Shown piece after piece: positions 15,679 through 21,799 of a stretch of 40,315 nucleotides of DNA (positions are counted from its first letter, which is position 1; the number at the start of each line of letters is the position of its first letter). The DNA is from JAAFIP01 sp043769005 (lineage in GTDB: Bacteria; Pseudomonadota; Gammaproteobacteria; Burkholderiales; Burkholderiaceae_C). A model generated the notes under the pieces. It made no database searches. It saw nothing but the letters and a program-made list of their open reading frames with translations, and was not told where the DNA came from. The position numbers and the translations under genes are program-made. The stretch is taken from assembly GCA_043769005.1 (NCBI GenBank), contig JAYVJV010000048.1:1-40315 (forward strand), written 5' to 3'.

Positions 15679-15783
15679 GCCCTGGCGCTTGGTGTGGACG
15701 GCGCAGCGGCATAAAGGGGGAGTAGGCGGCCATAAGCCGCCACGGAGGACAGCCGCGGAGCCGTCCACGCCAAGTGCCGGGGC
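15679..15783 (+). repeat. Nested-hairpin structured repeat, copy 3 (inverted)
   Basis: Arms 15679-15710 and 15752-15783 pair over 32 positions with only two true mismatches and three G-T wobbles on the plus strand. The inner hairpin at 15725-15741 is GGCGGC, loop CATAA, GCCGCC. The core is the reverse complement of copies 1 and 2. It lies 98 bases from copy 2, head to head. Confidence 0.85.
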
Positions 15784-15789
15784 GGGCGC

Positions 15790-15809
15790 AGCACAAGACA
15801 GCACAAGAC
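15790..15809 (+). repeat. Tandem 10-base repeat AGCACAAGAC x2
   Basis: Two perfect units lie at 15790-15799 and 15800-15809, followed by a partial AAGACAG. They adjoin the right edge of structured repeat copy 3. Confidence 0.85.
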
Positions 15810-15839
15810 AAGACAGTACAGGAAGGGAGAGGTGGGCCG

Positions 15840-16565
15840 CTAAACCCCGTCGCGTTTATCCCGCGCCTTTTGCATCGCAGCTTCTACCAAGCTGCGTTTT
15901 TTACTCAACACAACAGGGTCGGTGATGCGGCTGTGTGCTGGCAGGTCAGAAAGCTTGTCTTCAAGCGTTTTTATATGCTTTTTAGCCTTGGAGTCCTTAG
16001 ATTCCGAGCGTAAGCAGCTTCTAAATTCATAGCGGTCTAAGGCCTGCTGGGCATCCTGCGCGGTCCAGGCTTGCCAGCCGGTGCGGCCCGGCGTGGCTAT
16101 TTCCAGTTCAATACAGTCCACCGGGCAGACCGGGATGCACAGCTCGCAGCCGGTGCACACCGACTCGATGATGGTGTGCATGAATTTGTTGCTGCCGATG
16201 ATGGCATCCACCGGGCAGGCCTTGATGCACAGCGTGCAGCCGATGCACCAGTCTTCGTCGATGAAGGCCACCGTGCGCTCTTGCTCCGCGCCAAACTCGG
16301 GGTTGATGCTGCCCAGGGCGGCTGCACCCGTGCTGGGCGTGTGAGACTGCGCGGGCGGTGCAACCAGCGCCGCCAAGCGTGCAATGCCTTCTGCGCCGCC
16401 GGGTGGGCACTGGTTGATGGGCACGCCCTCGTGCGCGATGGCGTGCGCGTAGCCAGCGCAGTCGGGGTAGCCGCAGCGCTGGCACTGGGTTTGCGGCAGG
16501 GCGGCGTGGATACGCAGCGCCTGCGGGCTGAGAGCCGCTACGGGGGTATGCAAAGCGGCTTTCAT
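15840..16565 (-). CDS. RnfB/RsxB-like ferredoxin (electron transport complex subunit B family)
   Basis: A 241-residue iron-sulfur protein. The N-terminal four-cysteine domain reads TQCQRCGYPDCAGYAHAIAH with a fourth Cys in NQCPPGG, the RnfB-type Fe-S motif. Two 4Fe-4S motifs follow: CIGCTLCIKACPVDAI and CTGCELCIPVCPVDCI. There is no N-terminal membrane helix, unlike RnfB of full Rnf complexes, and no other rnf gene is seen nearby. Such stand-alone RnfB-like proteins are common in Burkholderiales and may serve as soluble electron carriers (inference). The C-terminal about 60 residues are Lys/Asp/Ser-rich without motifs, and their DNA contains a TAGCTGCTTACG-like core at 16005-16036. Confidence 0.9.
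   Translation of the reverse strand: MKAALHTPVAALSPQALRIHAALPQTQCQRCGYPDCAGYAHAIAHEGVPINQCPPGGAEGIARLAALVAPPAQSHTPSTGAAALGSINPEFGAEQERTVAFIDEDWCIGCTLCIKACPVDAIIGSNKFMHTIIESVCTGCELCIPVCPVDCIELEIATPGRTGWQAWTAQDAQQALDRYEFRSCLRSESKDSKAKKHIKTLEDKLSDLPAHSRITDPVVLSKKRSLVEAAMQKARDKRDGV
16005..16036 (-). repeat. Possible dispersed-repeat fragment inside the ferredoxin gene
   Basis: CGAGCGTAAGCAGCTTCTAA on the plus strand is the reverse complement of an AAGCTGCTTACGCTCG core. It lies in the variable C-terminal part of the ferredoxin gene and encodes residues around RSCLRSES. It preserves the reading frame. Confidence 0.45.
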
Positions 16566-16649
16566 GGGACGGATGTGGCTGGCCCGTTAGGCGAGGGCGC
16601 AGTGCAGGCGGCTGGGCGGTGCAGGCTCTACGGATTGCCGCCCTGCGGC

Positions 16650-18113
16650 TTAGGCGTTGGACGCTTTGCTGCGTACGCCGGATGCACTACGCAAGGTGGG
16701 CTTGGCGTGGCCAATTTTCTTGACCACGCTGGCTTTGACGGCCAGCGCTTTGGGAGCCGTCGGCTTGCTGGTTGCCCGGGCTTTGGGCGCTACAGTTTTA
16801 GGAGCTGCTTGCGCCCGCCCCGCCTTGGCTGCGGGCTTATTGGCTACTGGGTTGTGGGCCTGCAAAATAAAGTCGCGCACCACGGGGTACACGTTGTCGC
16901 GCCAGCGGCGGCCACTGAAGATGCCGTAGTGGCCTGCGCCCTTGGCCTCGTAGTGCTGCTGCTGGGCCGACACAATGCCGCTGCACAGGGCGTGGGCCGC
17001 TTCGGTCTGGCCGCTGCCGCTGATGTCGTCCAGCTCGCCTTCCACGGTCAGCAGTACGGTGCTGCGGATGTCCTGCGGGCGCACGCGCTCCAACTTGCCA
17101 TCGACGGACTTTACGTCCCAGGTGCCATTGATGAGCTTGAAATCCTGGAAGACGGTTTTGATGGTGTCCAGGTAGTAGTCGGCATCCATGTCCAGCACGG
17201 CGTTGTATTCGTCGTAGAACTTGCGGTGCGCCTCGGCGCTGGCATCGTCGCCCTTGATAAGGTCTTTGAAATAGTCGTAATGGCTGTTGGCGTGGCTGCT
17301 GGGGTTCATCGCCACAAAGCCGGTGTGTTGCAAAAAGCCGGGGTAGACGCGCCGGCCTGCACCTGCAAAGCTTTGCGGCACGCGGTAAATCACGTTGTTT
17401 TCAAACCATTCGTAGCTGCGCTGCATGGCCAGGTTGTTCACCGCCGTAGGCGACTTGCGGGCATCAATGGGCCCGCCCATCATGGTCATCGACAGCGGGG
17501 TGGTCTCACCGCGCGTGGCCATCAGGCTCACCGCCGCCAGCACGGGCACGGTGGGCTGGCAGACGCTGACCACATGGCAATTGCCATAGCTTTTTTGCAG
17601 GTGACGGATGAACTCCTGCACGTAGTTGACGTAGTCGTCCAGGTGGAAGCTGCCCTCGCTTAAAGGGATGGTGCGGGCGTTCTTCCAGTCGGTGATAAAT
17701 ACCTTGTGGTCTTGCAGCATGCTGCGCACGGTATCGCGCAAGAGCGTGGCGTAGTGGCCGCTTAACGGGGCGACGATCAGCACGGCAGGCTCGCCTTTCA
17801 GGTGCGACAGCGTAGCTACATCGTCGGTAAAGCGCTTGAAGCGGCGCAGTTCGCAAAAGGGTTTGTTGATCTCAACGCGCTCCTGGATAGAGACCTCTAC
17901 CCCTTTGACTTTGACGGACTGGATGTCAAAGCTGGGCTTGACATAGTCTTTACCTAGACGGTAGATCAGGTCGTACCCGGCAGAGATGCGCTGCGCACCG
18001 GGAATCTGGCCAAACGAGTTGACCGGGTTTTGAAAGAGCTTGCTGGTGGCTTTGGCAAACTCGGCAAACGGCTCCATCAGGGAGCGTTGGGTTTCATAAA
18101 CTTGGTACAGCAT
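16650..18113 (-). CDS. phaZ: Intracellular poly(3-hydroxybutyrate) depolymerase PhaZ with basic C-terminal tail
   Basis: A 487-residue enzyme starting MLYQVYETQRSLMEPFAEFA. The nucleophile box is VVSVCQPTVP with Cys185, as in the Ralstonia-type intracellular PhaZ where cysteine replaces the lipase serine. Other conserved blocks are VLIVAPLSGHYATLLRDTVR, VFITDWKNAR, MMGGPIDARKSPTAVN, a VEGELDDISGSGQTEAAH block (Asp) and GAGHYGIFSGRRWRDNVYP (His). It degrades the cell's own PHB granules to release carbon (established knowledge). The last 62 residues (from about 426) are an extra tail with 15 Lys/Arg and no acidic residue, rich in Ala and Pro; the family core ends before it. No phaC or phasin gene is adjacent. 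Confidence 0.93.
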   Translation of the reverse strand: MLYQVYETQRSLMEPFAEFAKATSKLFQNPVNSFGQIPGAQRISAGYDLIYRLGKDYVKPSFDIQSVKVKGVEVSIQERVEINKPFCELRRFKRFTDDVATLSHLKGEPAVLIVAPLSGHYATLLRDTVRSMLQDHKVFITDWKNARTIPLSEGSFHLDDYVNYVQEFIRHLQKSYGNCHVVSVCQPTVPVLAAVSLMATRGETTPLSMTMMGGPIDARKSPTAVNNLAMQRSYEWFENNVIYRVPQSFAGAGRRVYPGFLQHTGFVAMNPSSHANSHYDYFKDLIKGDDASAEAHRKFYDEYNAVLDMDADYYLDTIKTVFQDFKLINGTWDVKSVDGKLERVRPQDIRSTVLLTVEGELDDISGSGQTEAAHALCSGIVSAQQQHYEAKGAGHYGIFSGRRWRDNVYPVVRDFILQAHNPVANKPAAKAGRAQAAPKTVAPKARATSKPTAPKALAVKASVVKKIGHAKPTLRSASGVRSKASNA

Positions 18114-18350
18114 AGAGGGGGCTTTCGAGCAGTCGACTGGGTTAGCAGGAGAGTAACGCAGTTGTTTTGTTGCAGTGCACCATTGTAAGGAGTTTCTAGG
18201 CGCTTGGCCAATTTTTTCCTAGAGGGCGCGGTCCATTGCGTTGGTTTGCGGGTGCAGTGCTAGCGAGTCATTTTGCGCAAAAACTTGCCAGTGGCCGCAA
18301 TGTAGGCTAATCTCGCTATTTCTATAACTTTTTAATTACCAGGATTTTCC
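18114..18350. other. Divergent intergenic region between phaZ and the dodecin gene
   Basis: A 237-base region with no gene seen. The dodecin promoter is proposed at 18285-18313; phaZ's promoter should lie towards 18120-18200 but no good match was found there. Confidence 0.5.
18285..18313 (+). promoter_or_regulatory. Putative sigma-70 promoter of the dodecin gene
   Basis: A -35 TTGCCA (18285-18290) and a -10 TAATCT (18308-18313) are separated by exactly 17 bases, 37 bases upstream of the dodecin ATG. Both hexamers are near consensus; the start site itself is not known. Confidence 0.55.
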
Positions 18351-18560
18351 ATGACCGTCGCTAAAGTAATCGAAATCACGTCCAGCAGCAAAAAAAGCTT
18401 TGAAGACGCTATTGCCGTCGGTATTGCACGCGCAGCAGAAACCATCTCTGACATCCAGGGTGCGTGGGTGCAAGACCAAAAAGTCGTCGTTAGTAAAGGC
18501 AAGGTGACCGAATACCGCGTTAGCATGAAAGTCACCTTCGTACTGGCAGGCAAGAAGTAA
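18351..18560 (+). CDS. Dodecin-family flavin-binding protein
   Basis: A 69-residue protein with the dodecin pattern throughout: VAKVIEITSSSKKSFEDAI, then AETISDIQGAWVQDQKVVV, then a KVTEYRVSMKVTFVL ending. Dodecins (established knowledge) assemble into hollow dodecamers that bind flavins in pairs, storing or buffering FMN/FAD or lumichrome. The conserved tryptophan (W in GAWVQDQ) that stacks on flavin is present. AGGA before the ATG can serve as ribosome-binding site. The gene is monocistronic, with its own promoter and a following small hairpin. Confidence 0.95.
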   Translation: MTVAKVIEITSSSKKSFEDAIAVGIARAAETISDIQGAWVQDQKVVVSKGKVTEYRVSMKVTFVLAGKK

Positions 18561-18563
18561 TTT

Positions 18564-18579
18564 CCAGGCTTGGGCCTGG
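18564..18579 (+). terminator. Possible terminator hairpin after the dodecin gene
   Basis: CCAGGC (18564-18569), loop TTGG, GCCTGG (18574-18579) forms a perfect 6-base stem three bases after the stop. There is no clear T run behind it, so rho-independent function is doubtful. Confidence 0.35.
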
Positions 18580-18634
18580 CTTGCCTGTGGCACCTGTCTA
18601 TCCGCATATTTGCCAAGGCACCGCAGGTTGCCGA

Positions 18635-20458
18635 TCAAAAGTTGATCGTGCGTACCGTTTTGAGTGGGTCGGTTTGCATCGTCTCGCTGCGGTGTACCAG
18701 CCAACCTAGTTGAGCACTGGCATTACCATCGCCCAGTTCAAGTGCGTTCGCATCGGGCAGCAGGGCGCAGGTGATGCGTAATTTAAGCGTGGCTCCCACA
18801 GGCAGCAGGTCTGAGGGCCGGTGCGCACTGGCCGAGATTTGGGCGGCTACTTTAGCTGCAAGCGTGGCTTGGCAGGGGGCTTCGAGCAACACCACAAAAT
18901 GGCGATCATCAATACGGGCTGCGGTGTCGACATCACGCGCAATGTAGCTCAACCGGTTTGCTAGTAACATCAGTGCGCGGTCAGCTATCTCGCGGCCATG
19001 TTCTTTGAGAAACCAGCCATGGTTGTGCAGCTCTACCAGCACTAGGCCATATTGATGACGGTAGCGTGCGGCGCGCGTCACTGAGCCGTGCATCAGGCGC
19101 AACAAGCCGCGCGTGTTGGAGAGATTGGTCAGTGCGTCGCGAGTAGGCAAGCCTGCAATGCGGGCCTTGCTTTCACGTCGGTTGGATGAGCGTCTAATCA
19201 GACCATAGAGCAAAATGGGCATCTCTATGGCTGAACCTAGCAGCACTCCGTACTGGGTGAAAAAATTGGTGCCCACCAGACCCAGATTGCGCAGCAATAA
19301 GGGAGTCACGCCAATGAAAACAGGTAGCAATCCCAAGACCAGCCAACGCATTGTGGTATCGCCCCGCGTCCAGCCAAACCAGACCACAACCAGTACGGGT
19401 ACTATGACGAGCAATGTAATCGACGAAATGACCTGAAACCACATCGACACTGGTTGAAACACATACAGCAAAAGAACCACAAGTTGCGCGACGCACATGG
19501 CGACAATGGTGGTATCTAACCGAGGAAACAACTCCTTCAGATGCAGGGCTGAATGCATAAACCACAAGAACGCAGCACTAGACAGGCCGGGTAAAAATAC
19601 TTTGGCGATATGCGTCCACCAAGCCCAATGCGGCCATAGGTACTGCGCCGCCAGGCCCGTAAAGGTGGCCTGCCCCAAACCGATGGTCAGTATGTAAACC
19701 GCATAGTATGCAAAGCTGCTATCGCGGGTGGTCATGGCCATGGTGGTGCACACCACACATACTAGCAAGAGCAGACCAAAGTACACGCCTAAAAGAAATT
19801 GTCCAGCTTGACGCTCTTGCAGCAACTCGGTATCGCGGTATATCTTCAATGCGCCAGAGTAAGGTATCCGCTCATGCGTAATGCGCAGGTAGTAGGTGGT
19901 GGGCGTTGCTGCTTCGTTGTAGATCGGAAACATCGGAAAGCGATCTGCCACAGGCCATAAGCTGTGTGGCAGTGCCATAGTTCCAGTGCGCAGACTGCGC
20001 CAGTGATTGTCCTTACCTTGCCAGTACAGCGTGGCATCGTCCAGTGTAGGGAACACCAGGGCAAGAAACCAGCGTGCATGTGGATCGGTGATGCCGACAT
20101 CAAAACGGATCCACAGGGCTTTTTTAGGCAGTGCATGCCCTTGCACATGGCCTCGCGGCTTAAATACGGCTACGCCCCCTTGGGTCGCTGCCACTTGCTC
20201 GATGCTGGCTTGACCAGAATCATCAACCCAATACTGACTGAGCTTGTCTATCTCGATTTGCTGAATTTGTGTGCCCAGTTCGATGGTGGGCAGTGGTGCT
20301 GACTGGGCGGCCTGTACGCATGGCGTTTGTCCCAGCATAGACAGCCACAGCACCCACATGACGCAGCTACGTGCCATAGCACCAGAAACATGCCACCACT
20401 GAGTTTGCAGGCGAGCTGGGGTAATTGGTTGAAATGGGTAATGCATGGTCGTGACCAT
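18635..20458 (-). CDS. 7TMR-DISM membrane sensor with degenerate GGDEF domain
   Basis: A 607-residue protein. After a signal-like N-terminal helix (about 28-50) comes an extracellular region with the DISMED2 pattern (GVAVFKPRGHVQGHALPKKA, then LWIRFDVGITDPHARWFLAL, then LRITHERIPYSGALKIY). Seven hydrophobic helices follow at about residues 217-415. The C-terminal part starts GLPTRDALTNLSNTRGLLRL, the usual entry to a GGDEF domain. Where the active-site loop should be, it reads ARIDDRHFVVLLEAP (IDDRHF at about 516-521), so the GG(D/E)EF signature is lost. It is probably not an active diguanylate cyclase but could bind a ligand or relay a signal (inference). It lies downstream of rpoH on the same strand. 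Confidence 0.85.
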   Translation of the reverse strand: MVTTMHYPFQPITPARLQTQWWHVSGAMARSCVMWVLWLSMLGQTPCVQAAQSAPLPTIELGTQIQQIEIDKLSQYWVDDSGQASIEQVAATQGGVAVFKPRGHVQGHALPKKALWIRFDVGITDPHARWFLALVFPTLDDATLYWQGKDNHWRSLRTGTMALPHSLWPVADRFPMFPIYNEAATPTTYYLRITHERIPYSGALKIYRDTELLQERQAGQFLLGVYFGLLLLVCVVCTTMAMTTRDSSFAYYAVYILTIGLGQATFTGLAAQYLWPHWAWWTHIAKVFLPGLSSAAFLWFMHSALHLKELFPRLDTTIVAMCVAQLVVLLLYVFQPVSMWFQVISSITLLVIVPVLVVVWFGWTRGDTTMRWLVLGLLPVFIGVTPLLLRNLGLVGTNFFTQYGVLLGSAIEMPILLYGLIRRSSNRRESKARIAGLPTRDALTNLSNTRGLLRLMHGSVTRAARYRHQYGLVLVELHNHGWFLKEHGREIADRALMLLANRLSYIARDVDTAARIDDRHFVVLLEAPCQATLAAKVAAQISASAHRPSDLLPVGATLKLRITCALLPDANALELGDGNASAQLGWLVHRSETMQTDPLKTVRTINF

Positions 20459-20492
20459 GCATCCTAACTCAGTAAGTTAACCGACTATTGAT

Positions 20493-20514
20493 GCAAGAAT
20501 CAATTATTTCTTGC
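20493..20514. other. Perfect inverted repeat upstream of the 7TMR-DISM gene
   Basis: GCAAGAA (20493-20499) and TTCTTGC (20508-20514), with an 8-base AT-rich spacer, lie 35 bases upstream of the sensor gene's start and 64 bases after rpoH's stop. It could be an operator or a weak hairpin; nothing in the sequence decides. Confidence 0.4.
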
Positions 20515-20577
20515 GAATACCCAAACTGTGATGAAGCTCACGTACACAGTGTGGTTGTTAGAGGACAGTAAAAAGTT

Positions 20578-21510
20578 CTAAGAAAACTCGACCAGCGTCT
20601 TCTTCATCTTCTTCATAGCTGCCACTTCCACCTGGCGCACGCGCTCGGCGCTGATGCCGTATTCGGCAGCCAGCTCATGCAAAGTCATGCCGCCCGAGCC
20701 ATCGTCATTGACCTTGAGCCAGCGCTCTTGCACGATGCGCCGGCTGCGCTCGTCCAGCTCGGCCAGTGCCGTGGCAATGCCGTCGCTGGCGAGCAGGTCA
20801 CGCTGATAGGCGGCAATCATGGCAGTTGGTTCGTGATGGGTATCGGCCAGGTAGGCAATGGGGCCAAAGGCCTCGTCGCCGTCGTCATTGGGGCTGGGAT
20901 CGAGCAGCACGTCGCCGCCCGACATGCGGGTTTCCATCTCGATGACTTCTTCGCGCTTGACGTTGAGCTGCGCGGCCATGGCGTTGATTTCGCGCTCATT
21001 CAGCGTGTCGCGGTGCGTGGCCTCGTCGCCAGCGGCTGCGTCGGCCTTGTAGCCCTGTTTCATTGAGCGCAGATTGAAAAACAGCTTGCGCTGCGCCTTG
21101 GTGGTGGCTACCTTGACCATACGCCAGTTTTTCAGCACGTATTCATGAATTTCGGCCTTGATCCAGTGCAGCGCGTAGCTCACCAGGCGAACGCCCTGGT
21201 TGGGGTCAAAGCGTTTGACGGCCTTCATCAGGCCGACATTGCCTTCCTGGATCAGGTCACCGTGAGGCAAGCCGTAGCCCAGGTACTGACGCGAGACCGA
21301 CACCACCAGGCGCAGGTGCGACAACACCAGCTTACTGGCGGCCTCCAGATCGTTGTGGTCGCGCAGCTTGCGGGCAAAGTCCTGCTCCTGCTCCAAAGTG
21401 AGCATGGGCATGCGGTTGGCCGCCGAAATATAGGCATCCAGGTTGCCCAGCGAGGGCACCAGGCCCCAGGCATGGGTTTGCGCTGAGGGCAGCATTAAAG
21501 CTCCAGTCAT
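20578..21510 (-). CDS. rpoH: Heat-shock RNA polymerase sigma factor RpoH (sigma-32)
   Basis: A 310-residue sigma factor. The ATG at 21510 is chosen because AAAGGAGTT (21517-21525) precedes it; an in-frame ATG at 21534 would place that site inside the gene. Region 2 reads LVVSVSRQYLGYGLPHGDLI, then QEGNVGLMKAVKRFDPNQGV and RLVSYALHWIKAEIHEYVL. The RpoH box TKAQRKLFFNLRSM, specific to heat-shock sigma factors, follows. Region 4 ends with LHELAAEYGISAERVRQVEV. RpoH directs polymerase to heat-shock promoters (established knowledge). A perfect CIRCE operator lies 28 bases upstream of the ATG, which implies HrcA repression. Confidence 0.96.
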   Translation of the reverse strand: MTGALMLPSAQTHAWGLVPSLGNLDAYISAANRMPMLTLEQEQDFARKLRDHNDLEAASKLVLSHLRLVVSVSRQYLGYGLPHGDLIQEGNVGLMKAVKRFDPNQGVRLVSYALHWIKAEIHEYVLKNWRMVKVATTKAQRKLFFNLRSMKQGYKADAAAGDEATHRDTLNEREINAMAAQLNVKREEVIEMETRMSGGDVLLDPSPNDDGDEAFGPIAYLADTHHEPTAMIAAYQRDLLASDGIATALAELDERSRRIVQERWLKVNDDGSGGMTLHELAAEYGISAERVRQVEVAAMKKMKKTLVEFS

Positions 21511-21538
21511 GGCTAGAACTCCTTTCATTTCCATAATA

Positions 21539-21565
21539 TTAGCACTCTCTGTGATCGAGTGCTAA
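21539..21565 (-). promoter_or_regulatory. CIRCE operator (HrcA-binding inverted repeat) upstream of rpoH
   Basis: TTAGCACTC (21539-21547), nine bases, GAGTGCTAA (21557-21565) is an exact match to the CIRCE consensus TTAGCACTC-N9-GAGTGCTAA. It lies 28 bases before the rpoH start codon, in or next to the untranslated leader. A TTGACT hexamer on the minus strand (21600-21595) could be a -35 box, but no good -10 at standard spacing was found. The DeoR-like repressor HrcA binds this element (established knowledge). Confidence 0.93.
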
Positions 21566-21730
21566 AGGATAAGTTCAATGACCTTGATAGCGCAAGTCAA
21601 TCTGAATAGACTGTGATATTTTGCATACTTATAAATTGATTCAGTAGTTGTGTTTGAGTGGATATTGAGGTCGAAGCTGGTTTTCAGCGTCTTTGAAATG
21701 CGCGAATTTCAGAGGAAAAATTATTCTTGA

Positions 21731-21768
21731 CCAATAAATACAAGCGTAAGCAGCTATAAAATCAATAG
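21731..21768 (-). repeat. Dispersed TAGCTGCTTACGC-type repeat, inverted copy 4
   Basis: On the plus strand CCAATAAATACAAGCGTAAG, then CAGCTATAAAATCAATAG. Its reverse complement carries TTTTATAGCTGCTTACGCTT. It lies in the 234-base gap between the rpoH CIRCE element and the P450 gene; nothing else is recognised in that gap. Confidence 0.65.
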
Positions 21769-21799
21769 TATATAAAAATATGCCGAAGGCAGCCTACGG

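Larger units (their letters stand above)
15394..15839. other. 446-base non-coding gap with a head-to-head structured repeat pair
   Basis: This gap lies between the convergent metC and ferredoxin genes. No protein gene is supported; several overlapping short frames encode Pro/Arg-rich peptides that share PPRRTAA with the 5622-6182 gap. It holds a 15-base direct repeat TTGTACGGGAGCAGG (15414-15428 and 15464-15478), two large nested hairpins (15468-15580, 15679-15783), and a tandem 10-base repeat AGCACAAGAC (15790-15809). Confidence 0.75.

Noticed and set aside
15468..15783. Integron attC sites as explanation for the nested hairpins
   Set aside because: No GTTRRRY core sites or cassette-like genes occur, and the conserved parts here are in the middle of the structure rather than at the simple-site ends.
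16071..17663. 530-codon open frame on the plus strand
   Set aside because: It is antisense to the ferredoxin and phaZ genes, which have clear motifs; its own translation is Gly/Ala/Val-rich with no recognisable domain, as expected in GC-rich DNA.
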